From JAGTJU01 sp038257535 (GTDB lineage Bacteria; Myxococcota_A; Polyangia; Fen-1088), in assembly GCA_038257535.1 (NCBI GenBank), contig JBBSJE010000001.1, positions 1-64,000 on the forward strand: a stretch of DNA of 64,000 bases, read 5' to 3'. Both the position numbers and the translations under genes were made by a program. Position 1 is the first letter of the stretch; every line of letters begins with the position of its first letter. Of this stretch, positions 1 through 7,251 are shown in pieces. The notes under the pieces are model-generated. The model saw nothing but the letters and a program-made list of their open reading frames with translations. It did not search any database and was not told the origin of the DNA.

Positions 1-8
1 AACTTATA

Positions 9-70
9 GGTTCTCTCGAGTTCGATGATGCCACGGAGCGTAGACGAAGGTGACGACATTCGAGAGAACC
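9..70. repeat. Inverted repeat just outside the left IS end
   Basis: Positions 9-19 and 60-70 are complementary over 11 bp with a 40-nt loop. The right arm ends three bases before the left terminal repeat of the IS91-like element. It may be part of the oriIS end, a feature of the target, or the terminator of a gene lying to the left of the window. Confidence 0.5.
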
Positions 71-72
71 GT

Positions 73-93
73 CGTTGAACTTAGCCGCTGACC
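73..93 (+). repeat. Left terminal inverted repeat of the IS91-like element
   Basis: This 21-bp repeat is the reverse complement of 2482-2502 apart from two mismatches. It lies about 250 bp beyond the transposase stop codon, so it marks the oriIS side. The stretch between it and the transposase (94-345) holds no convincing gene. Confidence 0.6.
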
Positions 94-345
94 GGTGGCG
101 CTTCGCTTATGGGAAAAGCAACTGTGGAGGCGCGTTCAAAGGTGCCATCCCATCTGCTTTGACACGGATGTTCTGGGAAAGTCTGGGTGGCGAAGCGGCC
201 GGAGCTTGAAAGCGCTGGCGAGTTCTGTAGTGGAAGTTACGAAAGTGTTTGGCACTGAAGGGGTTCGGAATACACGCGTCCATTGAAGCTCGACGGCTCC
301 ACTTATGGTGGTGCTTGGAGGTCTTTGGTGCTGGGGCATAGCCGT

Positions 346-1515
346 TCATGACGTGTCTGGTGCAAGGAGCTTCTTGGCTACCTCGGCGATGGCTAGCGCG
401 CGGCACGATTCGCATAGGTCCACATCAATGCCGGTCAGCTCTTCAAGAAGTTGCTTCCAGGTCTGTGGTGGCCCTTGCGGTGGTCGCATCGCTGGAATCT
501 CTGCGCCCGCTGCTTCCAGGAGGTTTCGTGCATGCGCCATGCGACCGTTGAGATTCGCGGAAGCCGACAGTCCATAGTGCCGTATCTTGACGAAGCCCCT
601 CGGCAGCACATGGCAAAGAAATCGTCTTATGAATTCGATTGAATCCAAACATGTTACCTTGCCGTCTTTCGTACCGAACACCACGCTTTCGTTGGTAATG
701 CAGCGGATCCTGTGGTTCGACATTCCAACGCGATGTGTGTACTGACCCAAATAGCGAAAAATTGCTGACGGCCCTGTGAATGGCTTTTTCGCATAGACAA
801 CCCATTCTGTAGCGAAGAGCTCCCGCTTGAGCTGATAAAGCTCTTCAACGGTCATCGCAAGTTTTTCTGCCGTCACAAGTTTGGTCAAACCATCAAGAAA
901 TTTGCCGCGAAAAAGCCGCGACAGGAGCTTAACAGGCAGAAGGAACTGCCCCGGTGACGAAATCCACTTTGAGGCATCAGTTGATAGACCTCCCGCGCTC
1001 ACGATGCAATGCACGTGCGGATGAAATCGGAGATCTCTTGTCCAGGTGTGAAGGACTGACGTTATTGCCAGCTGGCACTTGAGCTTCGTTTGCGCTGCAT
1101 CAAGCAAAGTTTTGCTACTGCTCGAAAACAACAGTGAATACATCAATTCTGGATGAGTTCGACAAATCCTACGAAGCTGTTGCGGCAGCGTAAAAACAAC
1201 GTGAAAGTATCTCACTGGAAGAATTCGCGCTTCGCGCTCCCGAATCCACCGAGCTTGCGCAAGGCTCTGGCACTTTGGGCAGTGTCGGTTGCGGCACGAA
1301 TTGTATGAAACGGTCGTCTTACTGCACGAACGGCAAGTCTCAGCGTGGCCACCAAGCGCAGCCGTGCGACACTGCACAATTGCGTTGATGGCCTGCCTTT
1401 GAAAGGGGGTCGTGCGGTGCGAACGCAAAAATTGAGCGCCATGGCGGGAAAAGATCTCTGCCATGTCCCAATGCGAGCGAGCGCCACCGGCCCCAGTTGC
1501 TGGGTGGTGATGCAC
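346..1515 (-). CDS. IS91 family transposase (HUH rolling-circle type)
   Basis: Single-strand transposase that nicks and religates DNA during rolling-circle transposition. The 389-residue protein starts with the IS91 zinc-binding region (Cys61, Cys64, Cys74, Cys79, Cys82). The HUH motif HPHVH follows at 165-169, and the catalytic tyrosine region YLGQY at 255-259. The C-terminus carries a further Cys pair. The length is normal for the family and no frameshift is visible, so it may be functional. The gene begins 17 bp after the recombinase stop codon and probably shares its transcript. An alternative start at Met18 would drop a His-rich leader. Confidence 0.92.
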   Translation of the reverse strand: MHHHPATGAGGARSHWDMAEIFSRHGAQFLRSHRTTPFQRQAINAIVQCRTAALGGHAETCRSCSKTTVSYNSCRNRHCPKCQSLAQARWIREREARILPVRYFHVVFTLPQQLRRICRTHPELMYSLLFSSSSKTLLDAAQTKLKCQLAITSVLHTWTRDLRFHPHVHCIVSAGGLSTDASKWISSPGQFLLPVKLLSRLFRGKFLDGLTKLVTAEKLAMTVEELYQLKRELFATEWVVYAKKPFTGPSAIFRYLGQYTHRVGMSNHRIRCITNESVVFGTKDGKVTCLDSIEFIRRFLCHVLPRGFVKIRHYGLSASANLNGRMAHARNLLEAAGAEIPAMRPPQGPPQTWKQLLEELTGIDVDLCESCRALAIAEVAKKLLAPDTS

Positions 1516-1532
1516 TTCGGTGCCCTTAAACG

Positions 1533-2381
1533 CTAGCGCTTGGCTTTTGCGGTCACATCAAGTGGGCTGGTGGTTCGACTTAGGTGCCGAGTTGACACAT
1601 GAACGTACCGAGCCGTGCTGGATGGTGAACTGTGGCCCAGAAGCACCTGGATTATTCGCAGGTCTGCACCATCATCAAGAAGATGAGTGGCAAAGCCATG
1701 GCGCAGAGAATGCAATGTAAAGTGCCGGTTGGGCAGCGTTGCGGCCACCACCTTCCTGAGCGCTTTGCGAACGGCATCAATGGTGATGTGCGTGGCTTTG
1801 TACGCTCCGGGGAATAGAAACGGTCCGCGTGGCCGCTCTTGCCGCCAGTACGCGCGCAAAACATCTAAAGAACGTTGGCTTAGTATAACGGCCCGATCTC
1901 TACGAAACTTTCCATCTCGAATGCGTATCACCATGTTGGTGCTGTCGATGTCTTGTGGCGTGAGCCGAAGCGCCTCGTTTATGCGAAGACCTGAACCGTA
2001 GGCAGTCATGAGGATGGCTCGGTACTTTATTGACTCAATGGCCGCAAAAATCTTTTCAAGTTCTTCGCGAGTTGGGACAGCAGGAAGCTTCTGCTCGACA
2101 CGTGGCGATCGGAGTTCCGAAACGACCCTGGGCTTGCGCAAAGCGTACCTGTACATGAACTTGATCGCCGACAGCGCTTGAGCTTGGCTCGAACGCGAAA
2201 CCTTTCGATCCCTGGCAAGGTAGATCAGGTAGGCTTCGATGTCGTTGTCGACCATTTCTGCCGGGCTTCGTCGATGAAACACAACGAAACCTCGACAGTG
2301 CATGCGATAGGACTTGCGCGTGTTCGGGGCAACCCGTCGAAGTTCAAACTGCTCTTCCAAACGATCACGTATCCAACCCAT
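1533..2381 (-). CDS. Tyrosine recombinase/integrase associated with the IS91 element
   Basis: A 282-residue site-specific recombinase. The N-terminal SAM-like core-binding domain covers about residues 1-95. The catalytic domain has Arg133 (GSGLR), a probable Lys158, His224 and Arg227 (HSLRH), His250 (LLGH) and the nucleophile Tyr259. The full R-K-H-R-H-Y set is therefore present. It sits inside the same terminal repeats and directly upstream of the IS91 transposase, so it is likely an element-borne accessory gene, possibly for resolving or circularising transposition products. That role is inferred. Confidence 0.9.
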   Translation of the reverse strand: MGWIRDRLEEQFELRRVAPNTRKSYRMHCRGFVVFHRRSPAEMVDNDIEAYLIYLARDRKVSRSSQAQALSAIKFMYRYALRKPRVVSELRSPRVEQKLPAVPTREELEKIFAAIESIKYRAILMTAYGSGLRINEALRLTPQDIDSTNMVIRIRDGKFRRDRAVILSQRSLDVLRAYWRQERPRGPFLFPGAYKATHITIDAVRKALRKVVAATLPNRHFTLHSLRHGFATHLLDDGADLRIIQVLLGHSSPSSTARYVHVSTRHLSRTTSPLDVTAKAKR

Positions 2382-2481
2382 GGTCTTGTCCTTTCTGTGG
2401 TAGAAAGATCAAGATCTCGGCGGATTCTCCTCAACGCTTTCACCCAGGGCTCACGCGTCTCGTGTCTATGAAAGACCGCCG

Positions 2482-2502
2482 CGTCAGCGGCTTAGTTCAA
2501 CG
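2482..2502 (-). repeat. Right terminal inverted repeat of the IS91-like element
   Basis: The 21 bp pair with 73-93 (19 of 21). The inner part overlaps a 5-bp perfect hairpin at 2478-2491. It lies about 100 bp upstream of the recombinase start codon and would be the terIS side. Confidence 0.6.
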
Positions 2503-3134
2503 TGAATTCTACGCTTCTCGCTAGAAAATCTCCCACATCTTTATGGAGCAGACGCTGATTCTTTGCCGCCAAAGTTGCAGGCGCCACGGGGCGTGTGGTG
2601 TCGGAACCGTATTATCGTGGTTGTGGGATAAAACGCTAAACTGTGCACAGAGCCCAGCTCAAAGCGCCCCCACGAACCCATGTGTTCTGGGCTGGGTTGT
2701 CTCGCGTTTTCGCTAACTGGCGCCAGGCTCTTGTCATCGTCGAACCTTGCAGCACAGGATCGACCGGTTCGTTAGGTGAGCTGCGGCGCCTCCGGTGTCG
2801 AGCGCTGTGGGAAATATGGCCGCCACCAGTGGATAGGCTTCCTGGCAGGACGCTGGTCGAGCCCATCGCCGCCAGCTCGGTGATGGTCGGCCGACACAAA
2901 GCTGGCACACAGTGTTTGTAGCAGCGGCGTCTTGGGTCGTTAACCTAGGCGCTTGGAAACGTTCCAGATGGCTTTGGCCCCCGCTGCTGCCTTGGGGCTC
3001 TTCTTCGGCATGTTCGAGTTGCTTTGACGCGCCGCCTTTTCGCGTCAGCGCGGAGCACCGAACTGGCTTCATACAACCCGTCTGCGCGCTTGGCCTACCG
3101 TGAAACCCGCATCCGTGTTAAACGCTCGGGCGTC
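2503..3134. other. Intergenic stretch between the IS91-like element and argG
   Basis: About 630 bp without a recognisable gene. The reading frames across 2640-3070 on both strands are Arg/Ser/Pro-rich shadows. A 23-codon minus-strand frame at 2940-3011 (starting MPKKSPKAAAG, ending KRLG) has protein-like composition. It could be the remnant or start of a lost gene, but it has no ribosome-binding site. The stretch may hold the argG promoter, though none is obvious. Confidence 0.4.
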
Positions 3135-4478
3135 ATGGCTCGCATTCATCGCAAATTGCCCGGTAAGGGAACAAAAATTGGAGTGGCTTTTTCCGGAGGC
3201 CTCGACACCCGCTGCGCGGTGGCTTGGTTCGCTCGCGAAGGGTTGGAGGTGTATTCGTACACGGCTGATCTCGCACAGCCAGACGAAAAAAGCTGCGACG
3301 ACATTCCACCAGTGGCGCTGGAGCATGGCTCGAAGCTGGCGCGCTTGGTTGATTGCAAAGAAGCCTTGGCGCGCGAAGGTTTCATCGCCATTCAATGTGG
3401 CGCGTTTCACCTGACCACCGCCGGTCGCAAATATTACAACACCACGCCGCTAGGCCGCGCTGTCACCACCACCGCCATCATTCGCGCCATGCAGGCCGAC
3501 AGTGTGAACATTCTTTCCGATGGCAGCACCCACAAGGGCAATGACATTCAGCGCTTTTACCGCTACGGGCTGCTCACCAACCCCGAGCTGACCATCTACA
3601 AGCCCTGGCTGGATCCGGTGTTCGTTGAGCGGTTCGGTGGTCGCAAGGAAATGAGCGAATACCTTGTGGGCTTGAACCTTCCTTACCGCATGGGCGTAGA
3701 GAAAGCATACAGCACTGACGCCAACGCCTTGGGCGCCACCCACGAAGCCAAAGACCTTGAGTTTTTGGACAAGGGCCTCGACATTGTAAATCCCATCATG
3801 GGTGTGGCGCACTGGAAGCCCGAGGTTGAGGTGAAAGCCGAGCGGGTGTCCGTGACGTTTGCCAACGGCTGGCCCACCGAGCTCAACGGCAAAAGCTTCG
3901 ACGGCTATATGAACCTGCTGCTGGAAGCCAACCGCATCGGGGGGCGCCACGGACTGGGGGTTTCCGACCAGATCGAGAACCGGGTGATTGAGGCCAAAAG
4001 CCGCGGCATCTATGAGGCCCCGGGGATGGCGCTGCTGCACATCGCCTACGAGCGTTTGCTTTCCGCCGTGCACAATGAAAACACGCTGGATTTGTACACC
4101 TCGCTGGGCCGCCGCCTGGGACGCATCTTGTACGAGGGTAAGTGGTACGACACCGAGGCCATGATGATCAAAGAGGCGCTCACGCGCTGGGTGGCCAACC
4201 CCATCTCGGGCACGGTGACGCTGGAGCTTCGTCGCGGTGACGACTACAGCATCGCGAACACCGAAGCCGAATACATGGCATACGATCCGCACAAGCTTTC
4301 TATGGAGAAGGTGGAATCCATCTTCTCGCCCGAGGATCGCATGGGCGCGCTGGAGATGCAGAATCTGTCGGTGTTCGATGGCCGAAACCTGCTTGTTCAC
4401 CAATTGTCGTCGTTGGGCCGCCTGGGCGCGCGCGAGGACAAGACTGTGGCGGCGCTGTTGGGGGTCGAGGACTCGTAG
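3135..4478 (+). CDS. argG: Argininosuccinate synthase
   Basis: Condenses citrulline and aspartate with ATP to argininosuccinate, the penultimate step of arginine synthesis, in the cytoplasm. The ATP-pyrophosphatase motif AFSGGLDT lies at residues 18-25. Long stretches match the E. coli-type (class II) enzyme, including QCGAFH, NTTPLGRAV, DGSTHKGNDI, TNPELTIYKPWLD, RIGGRHG and SRGIYEAPGMALLH. Starting at Met 3135 gives 447 residues, the same length as E. coli ArgG; an in-frame Met 111 bp upstream would add an unconserved Arg/Ser-rich leader. No strong Shine-Dalgarno is visible. No other arginine genes are adjacent. Confidence 0.97.
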   Translation: MARIHRKLPGKGTKIGVAFSGGLDTRCAVAWFAREGLEVYSYTADLAQPDEKSCDDIPPVALEHGSKLARLVDCKEALAREGFIAIQCGAFHLTTAGRKYYNTTPLGRAVTTTAIIRAMQADSVNILSDGSTHKGNDIQRFYRYGLLTNPELTIYKPWLDPVFVERFGGRKEMSEYLVGLNLPYRMGVEKAYSTDANALGATHEAKDLEFLDKGLDIVNPIMGVAHWKPEVEVKAERVSVTFANGWPTELNGKSFDGYMNLLLEANRIGGRHGLGVSDQIENRVIEAKSRGIYEAPGMALLHIAYERLLSAVHNENTLDLYTSLGRRLGRILYEGKWYDTEAMMIKEALTRWVANPISGTVTLELRRGDDYSIANTEAEYMAYDPHKLSMEKVESIFSPEDRMGALEMQNLSVFDGRNLLVHQLSSLGRLGAREDKTVAALLGVEDS

Positions 4479-4481
4479 AGA

Positions 4482-4500
4482 GGCGCGTTCGCCGCTTTTT
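4482..4500 (+). terminator. argG: Probable rho-independent terminator after argG
   Basis: A short GGCG/CGCC hairpin with a CGTT loop, starting four bases after the argG stop codon, is followed within two bases by five T residues, and a second T-run lies just beyond. A second weak stem (4545-4550 with 4561-4566) precedes the next gene. Confidence 0.5.
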
Positions 4501-4594
4501 CATTTTTCGCGCAACTTCCTAGCGCCGGTTCCGAAAAGCCTGTGGGGTGGACGAAAAGTGCCACCCAATAGGCAACTTTTTCGGGAGGATCTAG

Positions 4595-5140
4595 ATGAAA
4601 AGCGTGTGGATTTGTGCGGCGTTTGTAGCTTTCGGTGGTCTGATGGCCTGTGGCGAGGAACCACAGGCTGAGGATCGACGTCTCGGAGGGGAATTAACAC
4701 CCGTTTTCGATGACCCAGACATTGGCCTTATCGAAATGGCATTAGAGACCGTGCCCGCCGAGATCAGTTGCGTGCGCATCAAGGCCAAAGGACCCTATCG
4801 AGAGAAAGCCATCGACGTGCCGGTGGTGCCGGGGCCCGCCATGGTGCAAACGCTGGGAGGATTTCCGCTGGGCCATGTTGTTTTGGCGGCCGAAGCGTTC
4901 GGCGCCGCTTGCAGCAGCGTCACCACAAAAACGGTGGCCGCTTGGGTTAGCGATCCCGTGGAAGTTTCGATTGTGGAAGGCACCAAAACGCGCGTCGCGT
5001 TCACAATGCAGCGCAACGGCCGCGTGGATGTGGCGCTCAATTTTGCTGACGAGCCCGCGTGCACGGCCGCAGGAATCGTTTGCAAGAGCGTGCGCGAGTG
5101 CTGCAGCAACGCCTGCAAAGACGGCGTTTGCCAACCCTAG
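4595..5140 (+). CDS. Lipoprotein with C-terminal knottin-like cysteine motif
   Basis: Unrecognised 181-residue secreted protein. The signal peptide ends in the lipobox LMAC (Cys19), so it is probably lipid-anchored. The central region (about 45-150) is predicted beta-rich, without known motifs. The last 26 residues hold six cysteines (156, 163, 169, 170, 174, 179) spaced C-x6-C-x5-CC-x3-C-x4-C, the framework of inhibitor cystine knots. The start is set by a good GGGAGG Shine-Dalgarno at 4583-4588. It stands alone between two terminators. Similar cysteine tails occur on myxobacterial surface proteins, which is recollection, not a search result. Confidence 0.8.
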   Translation: MKSVWICAAFVAFGGLMACGEEPQAEDRRLGGELTPVFDDPDIGLIEMALETVPAEISCVRIKAKGPYREKAIDVPVVPGPAMVQTLGGFPLGHVVLAAEAFGAACSSVTTKTVAAWVSDPVEVSIVEGTKTRVAFTMQRNGRVDVALNFADEPACTAAGIVCKSVRECCSNACKDGVCQP

Positions 5141-5148
5141 CGCCACGA

Positions 5149-5193
5149 CGCGTCCGCTGACCTGTCTTGGCGGACGCGCGCCTCTACCTTTTT
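5149..5193. terminator. Hairpin between convergent lipoprotein and carboxypeptidase genes
   Basis: A perfect 9-bp GC-rich stem (5149-5157 with 5170-5178) with a 12-nt loop. Five T residues follow 10 nt later on the plus strand (5189-5193). It lies between the stop codons of two convergent genes and could terminate both, although the T-run is set back from the stem. Confidence 0.6.
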
Positions 5194-5194
5194 G

Positions 5195-6118
5195 TTACGG
5201 CGGATTGAAGGGGAGGTTCAACGCCGCGTGCAGATAACCCGCGATGCCCGGAACGTCGTTTTGCACCCACAGCTTTGGATCGTGGGGGTTAAAGCGCCAA
5301 AACAAACTGGGCGCGCGCACGTGTTGCCGAAAGCTGGCGAACAGGGAAAACGTTTCAAGGCAAACCGCCCACATACGGTGCGCGTGATGTTGATGATCTT
5401 CAAGTTCGCCGGTAAAGGTGTCAAACCAGGGGGCGGCCAATCGGCCGTAGCCCACGCGCGCTTGGGTGCCTCGCAACTCCTTGCACAAGCGCTTGTAGCC
5501 ACGCCAATGGTGTTTGCTTAGAACACGGGGGGGAATGACCTTGCCCATGAAGCTGTGCCCATTGACACCCGCCACAAACGCTTGCGCGCGCAGCAAGGCA
5601 TCAAGCGCCGCGGTTTCCGGTTCGGACAAGGGGTTCGGCCCAACATAGGTTGCTGCCCCTGGCGTGTTTGATCCTGCACCTGGTAGGCGGCGCCGAACGA
5701 AGCCGGCAGGAATGGGAAAGTTGCGATTCAAATCGACGCCGTGGGCGTTGGGCCGCAGCGATGAAATGCGGCCTTGCCCTGCGGCTTCAAAAGTTCGGGC
5801 ATAGCCGTCGGGGTTCAAGCAAGGAATCGCCCAGATCTCCGCGCGTTCGCGCAAACGTGCCACCCCCGGCACATGCGCTAGCGCCTGTAACACGCCCAAC
5901 ACCACTTGGCTGGAAATCCATTCAACGCCGTGAATGTTGCCGGTGATGAGCACCCGACGTGCCGAGGGGGTGGCGCTGGGCACACGCACGGCCCACAAAG
6001 GCCTGCCCTGCACGCTGTGGCCATAGGCAGTGGCCTCACCCCCACAGGCAGAGGCCAAGTGAAGTGTCAGTTGATCGCGCGCCTCGGGATCGGGGTAGGG
6101 CGCCAAAGGGTGCGTCAT
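5195..6118 (-). CDS. M14-family zinc carboxypeptidase
   Basis: Metallocarboxypeptidase that removes C-terminal residues from peptides or muropeptides. The zinc ligands are visible as His63 and Glu66 (NIHGVEW) and His188 (GVNGHSF). Substrate-binding Asn131-Arg132 sits in DLNRNF, and the catalytic Glu255 in CLETFS. The NPDGY motif is at 102-106. Starting at Met 6118 gives 307 residues; ten upstream codons are in frame but add nothing conserved. There is no signal peptide, so it is probably cytoplasmic, in contrast to secreted digestive enzymes of the family. The substrate cannot be told; murein peptide or protein turnover are both possible. Confidence 0.88.
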   Translation of the reverse strand: MTHPLAPYPDPEARDQLTLHLASACGGEATAYGHSVQGRPLWAVRVPSATPSARRVLITGNIHGVEWISSQVVLGVLQALAHVPGVARLRERAEIWAIPCLNPDGYARTFEAAGQGRISSLRPNAHGVDLNRNFPIPAGFVRRRLPGAGSNTPGAATYVGPNPLSEPETAALDALLRAQAFVAGVNGHSFMGKVIPPRVLSKHHWRGYKRLCKELRGTQARVGYGRLAAPWFDTFTGELEDHQHHAHRMWAVCLETFSLFASFRQHVRAPSLFWRFNPHDPKLWVQNDVPGIAGYLHAALNLPFNPP

Positions 6119-6226
6119 GAGGGCAAATCTACCCCCAATGCTACCCACGCGGGCAGGTGTCCGCTAAAGTTGCATGGGAGTGGGCCTTGGGCCGTTAGGG
6201 CTGCAAAGGGCCGTCAGGAGAAAACC

Positions 6227-7189
6227 ATGAATCTGCTCGAATCGCTCAAACAACACACGGTCGTTGTGGCTGACACTGGTGACATTGAGGCCATTGCCCG
6301 TCACAAACCGCAAGATGCAACCACAAACCCCTCGCTGCTGCTCAAAGCGGCCCAAATGGCCCCTTACAGGGCGCTGGTTGACGAGGCCCACAAATACGCG
6401 GACGCGCAAAGCGCGGACAAAACCGTTCGCACCGCTGCGTTTATGGACAAGCTTGCGGTGAACTTTGGTTGCGAGATCCTGAAAATCATCCCGGGGCGCG
6501 TTTCCACCGAGGTTGACGCTAGTTACAGCTTCGACACGGAAGGCACAGTTGCCAAAGCCAAAGAGTTCATCGGCCTTTACGAGAAGGCGGGCGTTGATCG
6601 CAAGCGCATTCTCATCAAAGTGGGCAGCACGTGGGAAGGCATCAAAGCCGCAGAGCGGCTTGAAAAAGAGGGCATACACTGCAATTTGACCCTGCTGTTC
6701 AGTTTCGCCCAAGCGGTGGCGTGCGCTGAGGCGGGCGTCACTTTGATCTCGCCGTTTGTGGGCCGCATTTACGATTACTACGTAAAAGACCGCGGCGTAA
6801 AAGACATAGCTCCCGAAGAAGATCCCGGCGTGTCTTCGGTCGAGCGCATCTACACCTATTACAAGAAGTTTGGCTACAAAACAGAGGTCATGGGGGCAAG
6901 CTTCCGCAAGCTGGAGCAGGTCACTCGTCTATGCGGCTGTGATCTTTTGACCATCAGCCCTGAGATCTTGGCCACGCTGAGCGAAAAAGAAGGCCAATTG
7001 GAACGACGGCTCAATCCAGAAGCGGCAAAAAACGCCGACGTGCAAAAGGTTCATTTGGACGAAAAAACGTATCGCTTCTTGCACAACGAAGATCCCATGG
7101 CCGTTGACAAGCTTTCGGATGGGATTCGTAAGTTCAACGTCGATGCCCGCAAGCTTGAGCAATACGCCGAGAAGTTGGTTTCTCAGTAA
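6227..7189 (+). CDS. tal: Transaldolase
   Basis: Transfers a dihydroxyacetone unit from sedoheptulose 7-phosphate to glyceraldehyde 3-phosphate in the non-oxidative pentose phosphate pathway. The 320 residues match the E. coli TalB type. The Schiff-base lysine is Lys131 (RILIKVGSTWEG), with the N-terminal signature DATTNPS at 30-36 and NLTLLFSFAQA further on. An AGGAG at 6216-6220, six bases before the ATG, fixes the start, although the frame is open for another 107 codons upstream. It is divergent from the carboxypeptidase and convergent with pgi, which shares its sugar-phosphate chemistry. Confidence 0.97.
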   Translation: MNLLESLKQHTVVVADTGDIEAIARHKPQDATTNPSLLLKAAQMAPYRALVDEAHKYADAQSADKTVRTAAFMDKLAVNFGCEILKIIPGRVSTEVDASYSFDTEGTVAKAKEFIGLYEKAGVDRKRILIKVGSTWEGIKAAERLEKEGIHCNLTLLFSFAQAVACAEAGVTLISPFVGRIYDYYVKDRGVKDIAPEEDPGVSSVERIYTYYKKFGYKTEVMGASFRKLEQVTRLCGCDLLTISPEILATLSEKEGQLERRLNPEAAKNADVQKVHLDEKTYRFLHNEDPMAVDKLSDGIRKFNVDARKLEQYAEKLVSQ

Positions 7190-7210
7190 ACACACAAATT
7201 TTGTTACGCA

Positions 7211-7248
7211 AAATGCCGCGTGCCTCGAAGCGAGGGCGCGGCATTTTT
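7211..7248. terminator. Bidirectional terminator between tal and pgi
   Basis: A ten-base outer stem (7211-7220 with 7237-7246) encloses a second CCTCG/CGAGG stem. It is preceded by A residues and ends in five T residues (7244-7248). It lies between the convergent stops of tal and pgi and should work in both directions. Confidence 0.85.
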
Positions 7249-7251
7249 GCT

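Larger units (their letters stand above)
73..2502. mobile_element. IS91-family element with an accessory tyrosine recombinase
   Basis: The element carries two minus-strand genes, a tyrosine recombinase followed by an IS91-type transposase. It is bounded by a 21-bp inverted repeat, 73-93 against 2482-2502, matching at 19 of 21 positions. The right end also holds a perfect 5-bp hairpin with a GTCA loop (2478-2491). Base composition appears visibly less GC-rich than the flanking genes. IS91 elements move by rolling-circle replication and classical members have dissimilar ends, so matching terminal repeats are noteworthy. GAAC tetranucleotides at 66-69 and 77-80 could be the target-adjacent site known for the family. 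The exact boundaries are inferred. Confidence 0.75.

Noticed and set aside
2734..3072. 112-codon minus-strand open frame upstream of argG
   Set aside because: Composition is Arg/Ser/Pro/Gly-rich without motifs, and overlapping frames on both strands look the same, as expected for GC-rich non-coding DNA.
3450..4403. 317-codon open frame antisense to argG
   Set aside because: It is a shadow of the well-conserved argG frame; its translation is His/Val/Gln-rich with no domain.
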